Shown: positions 1 through 9,239 of the stretch, in pieces
How the letters are laid out: each line of letters opens with the position of its first letter
How positions within the stretch are numbered: the first letter of the stretch is position 1
Source: JABMRF01 sp964434235
GTDB taxonomy: Bacteria > Patescibacteriota > Patescibacteriia > UBA11705 > JABHMO01
Direction: 5' to 3'
Length of the DNA stretch: 40,657 nt
Assembly: GCA_964434235.1 (NCBI GenBank)
Contig: CAYSUN010000005.1
Coordinates: 1 to 40,657, forward strand
The notes under the pieces: model-generated
Databases searched by the model: none
What the model was told of the DNA's origin: nothing
Seen by the model: only the letters and a program-made list of their open reading frames with translations
Translations under genes and position numbers: made by a program

Positions 1-20
1 TTTGAGCCGGAAAGATAGAA

Positions 21-48
21 ACCACCAGCTGTATAGCTGGTGGTTTTC
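21..48 (+). terminator. Rho-independent terminator of a gene left of the window
   Basis: A perfect 10-bp inverted repeat (ACCACCAGCT at 21-30, AGCTGGTGGT at 35-44) with a GTAT loop is followed by a short T run. It probably ends a transcript entering from the left edge. The bases before it may hold the last codons of that gene, but too little is visible to call it. Confidence 0.7.
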
Positions 49-90
49 ATTAGGAAAGTGTGTTAAATTGTCTAAAATTAGTTATTGCTA

Positions 91-119
91 TTGACAAAAA
101 TAAAAAAATATGATATAAT
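91..119 (+). promoter_or_regulatory. Consensus sigma-70 promoter of the zinc-finger gene
   Basis: TTGACA at 91-96, a 17-bp spacer and TATAAT at 114-119, with an extended -10 TG at 111-112. This matches the housekeeping consensus fully. It implies transcription from about 126, giving a leader of about 30 nt before the ATG at 157. Confidence 0.85.
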
Positions 120-156
120 TCTGAGTATATTTGAAAACACAAACTGGAGGATCTTC

Positions 157-636
157 ATGAAGAATCCGTTTTTTTTGAAAGTTGGACAGTACAAGGGTAA
201 GTCTATTGAACAGTTAGTTTTTGATGCGATGGACAATCCTAGAGCAAAATTGAAATCTTTGGACTTTTTGGTTGGTTTGACCAAATCAAGCCATCCTGGA
301 GTTTCAGCTCGAGCCAAGGAAGTTCTAGATCGAGCTGGCAAACTTCGGATAGTCGGAGTTTGTTCTGATTGTGGAAAACGCGCCAAGTTCATTTCCGTGA
401 AATGGGGAAATGATGGCGTAGCGTTTGATGGTCTTCGGTGTGAGGGCTGTCAACGGAGTAATCATCCTGGTTACTCAAGTTTTCCACTTTCTATTTACTC
501 GTTACGGTATTTTAGCCGTGGCACGGACAAGCGGCAGTTCATGAGTGAACTGCGACAAGCTTGTGGTTTACCTGCCTTTGGGTGGGTAGATCCATACCAA
601 GCGCTTCGCGCTCTTGGTGTGCCCATTCTTTTGTAA
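157..636 (+). CDS. Orphan protein with a four-cysteine zinc-binding motif
   Basis: A 159-residue protein of unknown function. The ATG at 157 is preferred over an in-frame ATG at 85 because GGAGG lies at 146-150 and the promoter at 91-119 would overlap the longer form. In the middle, CSDCGKR is followed about 25 residues later by CEGC, a C-x2-C...C-x2-C set typical of a zinc ribbon, so binding of nucleic acid or protein is possible. The gene stands alone between a consensus promoter and a strong terminator. Its codons look richer in G and C than those of the operon downstream, which could reflect recent acquisition or high expression. I do not recognise the family. Confidence 0.8.
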   Translation: MKNPFFLKVGQYKGKSIEQLVFDAMDNPRAKLKSLDFLVGLTKSSHPGVSARAKEVLDRAGKLRIVGVCSDCGKRAKFISVKWGNDGVAFDGLRCEGCQRSNHPGYSSFPLSIYSLRYFSRGTDKRQFMSELRQACGLPAFGWVDPYQALRALGVPILL

Positions 637-649
637 ACATTTAACTGAA

Positions 650-685
650 CCGCTCCGACGCAACGTCGGAGCGGATTTCTTTTTT
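650..685 (+). terminator. Strong terminator of the zinc-finger gene
   Basis: An 11-bp perfect stem (CCGCTCCGACG at 650-660, CGTCGGAGCGG at 664-674) with a CAA loop, followed by a T-rich tail. It isolates the zinc-finger gene from the next operon. Confidence 0.9.
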
Positions 686-699
686 AAATTTAAAAAAAA

Positions 700-708
700 T
701 GCTATAAT
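700..708 (+). promoter_or_regulatory. Extended -10 promoter for the surface-protein operon
   Basis: TGC followed by TATAAT at 703-708. The -35 region is only a T run. The TGCTATAAT form recurs before other operons in the window (10814, 18083, 19390, 35068). Confidence 0.55.
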
Positions 709-787
709 AAATCTAAGAAAATGATTGTTTTAATCCTAAATAAAAAATCATAATTCTTAATTCATTATTCATTTTTCAAATAAAAAT

Positions 788-2332
788 ATGAAGAAAGTAT
801 TTGTAAGTTTTTTTTGTATTGCTTTTGTTTTTGGCTTTGCTTCGTCCAGTTTGGCCACAACTTCTACTAGTTATCAAGAAACACAAATTGAACCAATTGA
901 ATCTGATCAGTGGAATCCGAAAATTGATTTACCAAATGTAGCTTGGCTTGGTTGGCAAGAAGATGCTGATCATGAATACGTTGCTGGTGGGGGAATTGAT
1001 AGTCAAAATAAAACAGATGTTTATTTGAAAAATATTAACGAAGACAAGACTATTAAACTTTCAAGTGCTAATTCAATTGCTAAGAAAGTTGAATTAACTG
1101 CTCAATACGTTTTTTGGTTGGACGCTGGAACAGTTGAACCTGGATTGCATAGTTATAATATTTTAACGAAAGAATTAAATTACGCTGTCAGTTTGCCAAC
1201 TTATTCAGCTAATTCAGACTATGGTGGAGCATATTTATCAGCTTGGATGAACAGAGTAGTTTACACAATTCCTGGTATGCAGGGTGTTTACTATTATGAT
1301 GCCAAGACAAAAGTAAACTCAAAAATTTCTAACGTTTTTGTTAATGGACTAGATTTTGAAAATGCAGTTGTTGTTTTTACTGATACAAATGTCAGCGGTG
1401 CCAGTGTTTATAAATATAATGTGGACACAAAACAAACAGAAATTTTGTCAGATGAAAGTAATCTGGCTGGACCATTTAGTGATAATATTACTTATGCCAA
1501 CGGGCAAGTCGCTTGGTTAACAGGAAATTCAAAGCCAAGTATTTACCTTTATAATTTGCAATCAAAAACTGGTCAGGTTGTTAGTTTTGATGAAAAATAT
1601 AGATATAATCCGCGGATAGGCAAAAACTTAATTGTTTGGAGTGAATCTGATGGCAATAGTTCATATCTTGGAATTTATAATTATCTTGAGCAAACTTTAA
1701 ATTATTATGTGCCGAGCAAAGGTAATGTTTCTACTCCAGATACAGAAAAGACTTCAATCGTTTTTGTTGGTAGTCGGTCCAGTATTGCGAATGTTTATAT
1801 GCTTGACACAGAAATTTTAGATTTGTCAGTGCCAGAAATTTTACCAGAGCCTGAAGTCGAACAAGTCCAAGCTTTTATGCCTGAGGGTTTAGAAGTTGGT
1901 GATTTGTTCAAAGGTAGTGGTAGTGCAGTTTATTATTTTGGAGCAGATTATAAACGTTATGTTTTCCCTAATTCTAAATGTTACTTTACTTGGTATGCAG
2001 ATTTTTCTTCAGTCAAAAAAATTAGTGATAGCGATTTATCAGAAATTGAAATTGGTGGAAATGTAACGTATCGACCAGGTGTAAAAATGATTAAGGCAGA
2101 AACTTCAAATAAAGTTTACGCAGTTGATAAAAATGGTCAGCTTCGTTGGCTTAGTAATCAAGAAGTAGCTACAAATTTGTATGGTATAAATTGGAATCAT
2201 TTTGTGGATGATGTGCCAGATGCTTTTTGGGTTAATTATACTGTTGGTGCTGATATTCTAAGTTCAAATGATTTTAATCTTGAGCTAGCTACAAGTTTAT
2301 CAAGCAATATTAATGTTGATAAAGGTTTATAA
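788..2332 (+). CDS. Exported beta-propeller surface protein with CPR-type C-terminal domain
   Basis: A 514-residue protein with a Sec signal peptide (Lys-Lys, then a hydrophobic stretch to about residue 23 and Ala-Thr). Residues about 45-340 contain repeated blades with motifs such as VAWLTG, LIVWSE and VYYYDAKT, which resemble TolB-like or YVTN-like propellers; these usually bind proteins or sugars outside the membrane. Residues about 370-500 match a domain I know from many Parcubacteria surface proteins, with the landmarks GSGSAVYYFG, KRYVFPN, FTWY and GGNVTYRPG. Its function is not established, and a link to the S-layer or envelope is inferred. The next gene starts 3 nt downstream, so they are probably co-transcribed. 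Confidence 0.75.
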   Translation: MKKVFVSFFCIAFVFGFASSSLATTSTSYQETQIEPIESDQWNPKIDLPNVAWLGWQEDADHEYVAGGGIDSQNKTDVYLKNINEDKTIKLSSANSIAKKVELTAQYVFWLDAGTVEPGLHSYNILTKELNYAVSLPTYSANSDYGGAYLSAWMNRVVYTIPGMQGVYYYDAKTKVNSKISNVFVNGLDFENAVVVFTDTNVSGASVYKYNVDTKQTEILSDESNLAGPFSDNITYANGQVAWLTGNSKPSIYLYNLQSKTGQVVSFDEKYRYNPRIGKNLIVWSESDGNSSYLGIYNYLEQTLNYYVPSKGNVSTPDTEKTSIVFVGSRSSIANVYMLDTEILDLSVPEILPEPEVEQVQAFMPEGLEVGDLFKGSGSAVYYFGADYKRYVFPNSKCYFTWYADFSSVKKISDSDLSEIEIGGNVTYRPGVKMIKAETSNKVYAVDKNGQLRWLSNQEVATNLYGINWNHFVDDVPDAFWVNYTVGADILSSNDFNLELATSLSSNINVDKGL

Positions 2333-2335
2333 TAT

Positions 2336-5300
2336 ATGGAATCTTTTGGTGAAGCTAAACAATCAAAACCGCAAACTGTTGATGATTTAATGGCCGAGTG
2401 GTACAGGTACAAAAAAAGTCCTTACTCTAGTGGTGTAGTAAAGGATCGTGTTGATAAAATTAAAAGTGATTATGATCATAATCTACATTTCTTTTTGAAA
2501 CGGGGCCAAGAAATGATTGCTCATGATAATAAAATTGATTCAGTTGCTAGTTATTTAAAAAGCGCAAAAAGTCGTAGTTTATTGTTTTATTATGCTTTTA
2601 CAGAGTGGCTAGAAGAAAAACGAAAACAAAATTCAATGGAATTTAGCTCAGAAGAAATTAAGTATAATGGCGTGGAAGATTGTTTGGAAGTTATTGAAAA
2701 TTCAGATCGTGTAGAAAAGGCATTATGTTTGTTGGAAAATAAAAATTTTAATTTAGATTTAAGTGATAATAGTCAATTGAAAAATAATGTAATCCAAATA
2801 GTTGATGCTGTTCAACTTGCCGACAGTCAAACAAGAGATGGTTTTGCAAAGAAGCTTTCTGGCGAATTTGGAGAAATTTTTAAAGATGGTGAATATGTTA
2901 AGGAAGGTGAAGTCTGGGTTTTGGGTCAATATCATGATTTTTTAGAGGAATTTTTTCAAGAATATTTTTTTCGTTTGAAAATTACTCCAGCTGAATTTGA
3001 GTCCTTGGGGCAAGAAATTAAACGTCAATTATCTTGGCCAAAACCATTTCGGGATCATCTTTATGAAGTTTTAGAGGGTTTTGCCAAAAGTGATCAAGCA
3101 ACAGACAATAAAGAAGAAACTTTTGCTCAACAAATATTACAAAGCGCTCATTGGACAGAACAAGATCGTGGTAATTTTTATTTATTTCAGGAGTTTTTTT
3201 CTTTGACTGGAGGATTTTTGGAGTTAGAAAGTGTTGACTTAGAACGATTTACACAAGTTGATCCAATGACTGAAATGGAAAATGCGCGTAGTGAGATTCT
3301 GCCTAATTTATTGAAGATTCAAGATAATGAAGATAAAATATTTGCTTGTTTAGAAGTGATTGACATAGGAATGGGCGATCTCGTATTGGCACATTTGTCC
3401 GAGTTGGATTTTTCTGAAAATGATGAGGTAGATCTTATGGCTTATATTGCTGAGCGTGATCCAGCATTAATATATGCTAATTTAGCACATATACCATTTA
3501 TGGATTTTGAACAAGCTAGTTTGGATCGAATTTTAGATTTTTTAGCTTTAAATCCTGATTTATTTATTTACCATTATCACCAATTGCCAATTGCGGACAA
3601 TCGAGAAAAAGAATTTGTGGAAAAGGCTATCTACGCTGAGCCGTTGACTGTTTTATTAAATTTATTGGAGCAAGGTCATAGTTCAGCTTTATTCTCAAAA
3701 ATTCCAATTGATGAACTATTTAATTATTTGGAAAATGTTATTTACGGTGAAAAATATCAACCAGCTCAGATTTTTAATTTTTTACAAGGAGTTAAATTAA
3801 GCGGAGAGCCTAAATTGATTGAATTTGCTTCAGATTTAAAACAACGGGTTTTACAAGATTTAGCGAAGCCGTTAGTGGAAGATGTAGAGTTTACCAAAAT
3901 GCATCAGCCAGATAGTGAGGAAGATGTGATTATTCAACAAGCTATAAAAACTTTGAGAGCACAAGGTGTGACTACTGGATTTCGTGATATTTTAGCTTTT
4001 GCTATGATTCGCGCAGGTGAAGACGGTGCTTACTTTGATGAATCTTATTTGTTTACGCGAGCTATTCGTAGAGGTTTAAAAATAAAAGATTCTGAATCAT
4101 TGCCTGATTTTGATGATGATACTCGTTTGTCGGTTTTAAAAGAATTTGAAACTAGTAAATTTGCGTTTTTAGCAGATGATAATTGGGTTATAGAAAATAA
4201 TTTGGATGGAGTCTTGTTTGAGCCACGAACCGAAAAAGAACGACAGCTTATGGTTGATGTTATTTTAACAACGCATAGACGTAAACCTAAATTGTTAAAT
4301 TATTTACAAAAAAATATTAATCTTTTCTCATCTGAGCAAGCAGATAAATATATACGGGAGCTGATTGATGGAGATGTTGTTGGTTTTTTAGAATTTAATG
4401 ATTATTCTATTATTCAAAATTTAGATTGGGGTGATGAATTAAAAGAATATGCTCAGAAAAAAGTTTTACAGATAAAACCAAGTTCGTTGGCTAATTATTT
4501 TTCTTTATTTAATTTAAATAATAACCGCCAACAACAGGAATTGATTAAAGAATACCAAGAGCAGGGAATAGTTCCCTTTACTCATTTTGCTGATCCTAGT
4601 CAAGCGATTGCTGTTTTGGGTCAGCGGATGTTTCATGGTATTAAATGGGCCGAATCTGATGATAAACTGGTCAATCAAGTTGAAAAAACGGTCCAGATTG
4701 CTCAAAATATTTCTCCAAGTTTGCGCCAACTATTGACTTCAATCAAGTGTAAAAATTTTACGGAAGAAATAGAACGATACTCAGTTGATAATTTAAAACT
4801 GCTGGATAGATTTTTTTCTGAAGAAAAAGAACTGTTTGATCAAATGTTTTTAAGTAAATCAGGGTTGAAATATGATTTTTCTTGTTTTAAATATTTGCAG
4901 GAAAAAGATTTTTCTAAATTTGTGGCTGGTTTAATGGTATTAAAAGATGAAACTTATAAAGAAAAACAAAAGAAAAGAGTCCAGGCTGTTTCTCAGAAAA
5001 AAGTTAATTTTCAGACCCATGGTGAATTATTAATTTTATCTTTTTCTGCAAGAAATATTTTGGTCGCAATGAGCGTAAAATTAAATTTGTCTTTGGGCGA
5101 AATAATCGGAGCAATTGCCAAGAGTGAGATAGAGTTGTCAGATCCTGCTGAAAAGGTTGGATTGATCACTGATTCTTTTATTCAGCTAGTTGAAGTTGTT
5201 GGTGATGTTCAGAAAACTTTTGATTTTATTGAAGAATCAAAAGAACAAATTTCAAAAATATATGAAAATTTAGGTGATGAGCGTGGATCTTATTTTCTCT

Positions 5301-7021
5301 TTAGATTGTTAGAGTTTTTCTGGAAACTGTCACCACAAGACCGAGAGGCTTTTTCTCATTTAGACTTGCGTAAGTTAGCTTCGGGTTATGGTTACAAAGA
5401 GGTTTTTCAGCATTTGACTCAGTTGTGTGATGGCAATGACGAGTCCTTGATTAAATTTTCTCAAAAAGAAGATTTAAAAATTTACAAAAAGTTTACTTCA
5501 AAATTTGGACTTTTGGAGGAATCGGAATTTTTAACTGAATTTTATAAAGTTGCTCAAGGCGAAGAGTTATCTGATTATCATAGAGTTTTAGGGATTGTTG
5601 ATTCTGGACCAAAAGGAATAGATCAGTTTGTTAAAGCTTATGAAAAAATTAAAGATAGAATTATTAACAATCCGGAGTTTGATTTAACTGAGGCAGAATT
5701 AGATAATCCTTTGCTTGCTCGTTTTATTTCTGTGATTTTACATTTTGATGATAGTGATTGGGCTCAAGATATCAATTTGGTGCAATATATTAAAGAAATA
5801 AAAAAAGCTCAAAAAGAAGGCAAAGTTGGACCATTGCCAGATGGTTATACTCAAGAAATTTTGCAAGTCAAAAAAGTTGATAAGTCACAGCAAAATCAGA
5901 CCGGTGTTAGCGGAGGAGCGGTAGATAGATTTTGTACTTTGGCAGACTCTGTTGAAACGGGTGTTTTGCTCAGTGTTAATAACGAAAGAGTGGTAGATAT
6001 AGCTAGCAAAATTATCCAATCTATTCTTTTTAGGAAAAATAATTTAATTTCCGACTCGGAAAATATTGAGTTTAATGATGAGTTAAGTTCAGAGAAAATT
6101 GCCAAGATGCAATTACGAATTAACGAGCAAATAGTGATGTTGGACGGATTGATTCAACAATTGCAGTCAGCAACTTCACGTAAAAATTTATTGAAGATTT
6201 TGCTTAAATTTGAATCGGTCAATAATATCAGTCAAGAAAATAGTTATACTTCGCCTTATATCCGCCAATTAGTTTTTGCCATTGGACAGAGCAAGTTTCC
6301 AGATCATATGGCAGTAGGGGAATCTTTGGTTTATGTTAGCAAACCGAAAAAAGAGGAGGTAGAGCAGTTGGTTGAATTTATGAAAAATAATTTAGCTCAG
6401 CATATAATCCCAAGTTTGAATTTATCAGAAGTTGAACAAAAGCATCTAAAAAAAGTTTTAAATACAGATGCTTTGGAACAAGATCTCGGTCGTTTGAACG
6501 AATTGTTAAGCGATAAAACAAAAAAAATTCAATGTATACCAAATAGATCAATTTTGGCTGAGTTTAGTGGGTATTATGGCGATGCTTGTTGGACTTCGCA
6601 AAGTAATATTATGCAGAATAATCCTAATATGGTTGGAATAACTTTTGTTCTTAATCCTGAAACTGCAAAGGCGAAGATTATTGGAAGTTGTTTGTTAATT
6701 GAAACAACGGTCAATGGAGAAAAAGTAATAATTGTTCGTGGTTTGGATCCTCGACAAAACGAAATTTCCAAGGTAAGTGCTTCGAGTTTTGTGGACGAAT
6801 TTTTGTCTTATGTAGAAAAAATTTGTCGAGCGCGTGGAATAAAAAAAATCTTAATTCCGTTTGATGAGACAGGTGCAACCACTAATAGGCCAGCCATTGA
6901 AAGTGTTTACGAACAAATGAAAGAAGCTAATGATTTTGAAAAAGTAAACTTAGATGAGAAAATAGATTTTAATAGTCACGATATTACTAACAGTTGTTAT
7001 GTTGTTCGTGAAATTAAATAA
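2336..7021 (+). CDS. Giant 1561-residue helical protein with acyltransferase-like C-terminus
   Basis: I do not recognise the bulk of this protein. Residues 1 to about 1390 are mostly charged, leucine-rich helices without a signal peptide or clear membrane segment, with the feel of a helical-repeat solenoid. The last 150 residues look like a separate alpha/beta domain: a SGYYGDACWTS segment, strands around VGITFVLNP and KIIGSCLLIET, then RGLDPRQ, a helix, and KKILIPFDETGATTNRPAI. The order of strand, RG-x-x-P turn, helix and SNR/TNR-like end suggests a GNAT-type fold, but that is inference. The gene starts 3 nt after the propeller gene and has no obvious Shine-Dalgarno. It is the largest gene in the window. 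Confidence 0.7.
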   Translation: MESFGEAKQSKPQTVDDLMAEWYRYKKSPYSSGVVKDRVDKIKSDYDHNLHFFLKRGQEMIAHDNKIDSVASYLKSAKSRSLLFYYAFTEWLEEKRKQNSMEFSSEEIKYNGVEDCLEVIENSDRVEKALCLLENKNFNLDLSDNSQLKNNVIQIVDAVQLADSQTRDGFAKKLSGEFGEIFKDGEYVKEGEVWVLGQYHDFLEEFFQEYFFRLKITPAEFESLGQEIKRQLSWPKPFRDHLYEVLEGFAKSDQATDNKEETFAQQILQSAHWTEQDRGNFYLFQEFFSLTGGFLELESVDLERFTQVDPMTEMENARSEILPNLLKIQDNEDKIFACLEVIDIGMGDLVLAHLSELDFSENDEVDLMAYIAERDPALIYANLAHIPFMDFEQASLDRILDFLALNPDLFIYHYHQLPIADNREKEFVEKAIYAEPLTVLLNLLEQGHSSALFSKIPIDELFNYLENVIYGEKYQPAQIFNFLQGVKLSGEPKLIEFASDLKQRVLQDLAKPLVEDVEFTKMHQPDSEEDVIIQQAIKTLRAQGVTTGFRDILAFAMIRAGEDGAYFDESYLFTRAIRRGLKIKDSESLPDFDDDTRLSVLKEFETSKFAFLADDNWVIENNLDGVLFEPRTEKERQLMVDVILTTHRRKPKLLNYLQKNINLFSSEQADKYIRELIDGDVVGFLEFNDYSIIQNLDWGDELKEYAQKKVLQIKPSSLANYFSLFNLNNNRQQQELIKEYQEQGIVPFTHFADPSQAIAVLGQRMFHGIKWAESDDKLVNQVEKTVQIAQNISPSLRQLLTSIKCKNFTEEIERYSVDNLKLLDRFFSEEKELFDQMFLSKSGLKYDFSCFKYLQEKDFSKFVAGLMVLKDETYKEKQKKRVQAVSQKKVNFQTHGELLILSFSARNILVAMSVKLNLSLGEIIGAIAKSEIELSDPAEKVGLITDSFIQLVEVVGDVQKTFDFIEESKEQISKIYENLGDERGSYFLFRLLEFFWKLSPQDREAFSHLDLRKLASGYGYKEVFQHLTQLCDGNDESLIKFSQKEDLKIYKKFTSKFGLLEESEFLTEFYKVAQGEELSDYHRVLGIVDSGPKGIDQFVKAYEKIKDRIINNPEFDLTEAELDNPLLARFISVILHFDDSDWAQDINLVQYIKEIKKAQKEGKVGPLPDGYTQEILQVKKVDKSQQNQTGVSGGAVDRFCTLADSVETGVLLSVNNERVVDIASKIIQSILFRKNNLISDSENIEFNDELSSEKIAKMQLRINEQIVMLDGLIQQLQSATSRKNLLKILLKFESVNNISQENSYTSPYIRQLVFAIGQSKFPDHMAVGESLVYVSKPKKEEVEQLVEFMKNNLAQHIIPSLNLSEVEQKHLKKVLNTDALEQDLGRLNELLSDKTKKIQCIPNRSILAEFSGYYGDACWTSQSNIMQNNPNMVGITFVLNPETAKAKIIGSCLLIETTVNGEKVIIVRGLDPRQNEISKVSASSFVDEFLSYVEKICRARGIKKILIPFDETGATTNRPAIESVYEQMKEANDFEKVNLDEKIDFNSHDITNSCYVVREIK

Positions 7022-7085
7022 ATATATTTAAGTAATAAGCTCGTCCTGAAAAGAAAAAATTTTGATTCAGGGATAGGATAATATT

Positions 7086-7991
7086 ATGCTTTGGTTTTGG
7101 CTTGTTATAGTTTCACAATTTGCAAATGCTGGTGCTCAGCTTTTAGATAAAGTTTTGCTAACCAAAAGTTTTCCTCGGCCAGCAGTTTTAACTTTTTGGA
7201 CTGCAGTCGCTAACTTGCTCGGTGTAGTTTTTGTGTTTTGGGATTTTATTTTATTCCCAGGTTGGTATTTATTAATAGTAGCTATTTTGTCTGGAGTTGC
7301 ATTTACTGTTGCTTTGCAATTTTTGTATATGGGTTTGAAGCGGGGAGAAGCTTCACATATTGCTCCTTTGGTCGGGGCGATGGTGCCAGTTGTCAGTTTT
7401 ATAATTTCATATTATTGGTTGGCCGAAAGATTAACTTTTAATCAAGGTGTAGCAGTCGGTTTATTAGTGGCTGGTTCGCTTTTGATTTCATTTGAAACAA
7501 GTAGAAAAAATTCTGGGATTCATATTGGGATGCTTTATGCAGTTATAGCTGGTTCGTTGTTTGCCTTATCTTATGTTATGTCGCGTGTAGTTTACCTTGA
7601 GTCAACTTTTTCGACTGGTTTTGCTTGGGCTAGGTTGGGTTCATTTTTGGCTGCTTTACCTTTGCTTTTTAATAAACAAGTTCGTAATTTAATTTTTGCT
7701 AAAACTGAAAAACAAAAAAATAAAAATCATAAAGCTTATTTGCTATTAAGTGTAAATAAAGGTTTGGCTGCTTTATATTTTCTGGGCATGAATTATGCAA
7801 TGTCTTTGGCCAGTGCTACAATAGTAAATGCTTTGGCTGGTTTACAGTATGCAGTATTATTTGTTTTGGTTTATTTCTTTAGCAAAAAGATTCCTAAATT
7901 TTTTAATGAATATTTCACTAAACAAGAAATTTTTCAGCAAGTTTTAGCGATTGTAATTATTGTCGTTGGCCTTGTCTTTATTGTTTTATAA
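7086..7991 (+). CDS. EamA/DMT-family membrane transporter
   Basis: A 301-residue integral membrane protein with about ten hydrophobic segments arranged as two repeats, as in the drug/metabolite transporter superfamily (EamA). The segment GLKRGEASHIAPLVGAMVPVV followed by LAERLTFNQGVAVGLLVAG has the usual end of the first EamA repeat (the Glu-Arg-Leu turn before the last helix). The second repeat shows the equivalent ALAGLQYAVLFVL. Substrate cannot be read from sequence; family members export amino acids, nucleosides or lipids. The next gene starts 2 nt downstream, which suggests an operon with the anchored glycoside hydrolase. Confidence 0.85.
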   Translation: MLWFWLVIVSQFANAGAQLLDKVLLTKSFPRPAVLTFWTAVANLLGVVFVFWDFILFPGWYLLIVAILSGVAFTVALQFLYMGLKRGEASHIAPLVGAMVPVVSFIISYYWLAERLTFNQGVAVGLLVAGSLLISFETSRKNSGIHIGMLYAVIAGSLFALSYVMSRVVYLESTFSTGFAWARLGSFLAALPLLFNKQVRNLIFAKTEKQKNKNHKAYLLLSVNKGLAALYFLGMNYAMSLASATIVNALAGLQYAVLFVLVYFFSKKIPKFFNEYFTKQEIFQQVLAIVIIVVGLVFIVL

Positions 7992-7993
7992 AT

Positions 7994-9001
7994 ATGCAAA
8001 AAGAAAATTCTAATAAATTTGCCATTAAGGTTGTTTGGACTTTGGTTTTAATTTGTGTGATAGTTGGTCTTGGTGTTGGTCTATTTTTTGCTAGTTTTGA
8101 AAAAGAAGATTTTCAGCTTGGAGTGCATTTCTCTCCAGAGTATGCTCAGTATTTGGGCTTGAATTGGCAAGAGGCTTATATTGCTATTTTGGACGATTTA
8201 CATGTAAAAAATATTCGTTTAGCAGTACCTTGGGATAATGTTGAACCGGAAAAAGATTTTTATACTTTTGGTCCAGTGGATTGGCAAATTGAGGAAGCTC
8301 AAAAAAGAGGAGTAAATGTTATCTTGACGATTGGACGGCGAACTCCTCGTTGGCCAGAGTGTCATGATCCTTTGTGGATAAAAAATGCAACTGATCAGTT
8401 TGTCCAAGAACAGCAATTCGAGATGCTTAAAACAGTTGTTGACCGTTATAAAGTGTATGATAACATTGTTATGTGGCAAGTTGAAAATGAACCAATGTTA
8501 AATGCTTTTGGTGATTGTCCTCCAGCTGATTTGAATTTATTGCAACAAGAAATTTCTTTTGTGAAAACTCTTGATGTTCGCCCAATTTTAATTACCGATA
8601 GTGGGGAATTAGGTTTTTGGTTAGTGGCTGCTAATGTGGGTGATTATTTTGGAACAACAATGTATCGAGTTACACATAATCGTTGGCTTGGTTATTCTTT
8701 TTATTATTTACCACCGATTTTTTATAATCTAAAGGCACGATTGGTTGGACAAAACCCAAATCAAGTTTATGTTTCTGAGTTGCAAGCTGAGCCTTGGGTT
8801 CCGCAAGGAATTTTAGAAACTTCAATTGCAGATCAGAAAATTTCTATGGATGCTGAAAGATTACAAAATCATGTTCAGTTTGCTCGCCAAACAGGATTTG
8901 CTGGAGCTTATTTATGGGGTGCGGAATGGTGGTATTGGCTGAGAATGGTTAAGGGTGATAATTCACTTTGGGATGAAGCAAGAAAAATTTTCAATAAATA
9001 A
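7994..9001 (+). CDS. Membrane-anchored clan GH-A glycoside hydrolase-like protein
   Basis: A 335-residue protein with one N-terminal membrane segment (about 14-33), so the rest is probably outside the cell. The domain reads as a TIM-barrel glycosidase: GVHFSPEYA on strand 1, IRLAVPWDNVEP, VILTIGRRTPRWPE, then MWQVENEPM with Asn165-Glu166, the usual acid/base pair of clan GH-A. VYVSELQAEPW with Glu262 (or Glu266) near the barrel end is the likely nucleophile, and LWGAEWWYW the final strand. Closest in feel to GH5, GH39 or GH42 family enzymes. It may trim extracellular polysaccharide. A short membrane protein and an exported DUF5667-like protein follow. Confidence 0.75.
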   Translation: MQKENSNKFAIKVVWTLVLICVIVGLGVGLFFASFEKEDFQLGVHFSPEYAQYLGLNWQEAYIAILDDLHVKNIRLAVPWDNVEPEKDFYTFGPVDWQIEEAQKRGVNVILTIGRRTPRWPECHDPLWIKNATDQFVQEQQFEMLKTVVDRYKVYDNIVMWQVENEPMLNAFGDCPPADLNLLQQEISFVKTLDVRPILITDSGELGFWLVAANVGDYFGTTMYRVTHNRWLGYSFYYLPPIFYNLKARLVGQNPNQVYVSELQAEPWVPQGILETSIADQKISMDAERLQNHVQFARQTGFAGAYLWGAEWWYWLRMVKGDNSLWDEARKIFNK

Positions 9002-9036
9002 ATTTTAATAAATTATATTTGTTTTATTAGTTTGAT

Positions 9037-9225
9037 ATGGGAAAGTATACGTTTTTTTTAGACAACATTCCGCCGAGAAAATTGGGGAAAATAGTTGTAA
9101 TCATTGTTGGCACATTGTTTTTGTTGTTTATAATTGTTATGCTTATCATGGGTGTGCAACCAATTCAAGATCAATTAAAAAATAAAAATAAATTAAATAC
9201 TCCAACACAAGAATTATCTTTGTGA
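9037..9225 (+). CDS. Small single-pass membrane protein
   Basis: A 62-residue protein with one strong hydrophobic helix (about residues 18-40), a short N-terminal part containing DNIPPRKLGK and a polar Lys/Asn-rich tail. It sits 35 nt after the glycosidase gene and its end nearly touches the next gene. I recognise no family. Conserved position with an exported partner would support it as real; the composition and spacing look like a true small gene rather than noise. Confidence 0.6.
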   Translation: MGKYTFFLDNIPPRKLGKIVVIIVGTLFLLFIIVMLIMGVQPIQDQLKNKNKLNTPTQELSL

Positions 9226-9239
9226 TACTTATTATCAAT

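Noticed and set aside
78..392. Minus-strand frame over the zinc-finger gene
   Set aside because: It lies opposite a gene with a consensus promoter and Shine-Dalgarno, and its own start has neither.
9222..9239. GTG start for the DUF5667-like gene
   Set aside because: It places six hydrophobic residues before a normal signal peptide start; ATG 9240 gives a typical MPKKK start.
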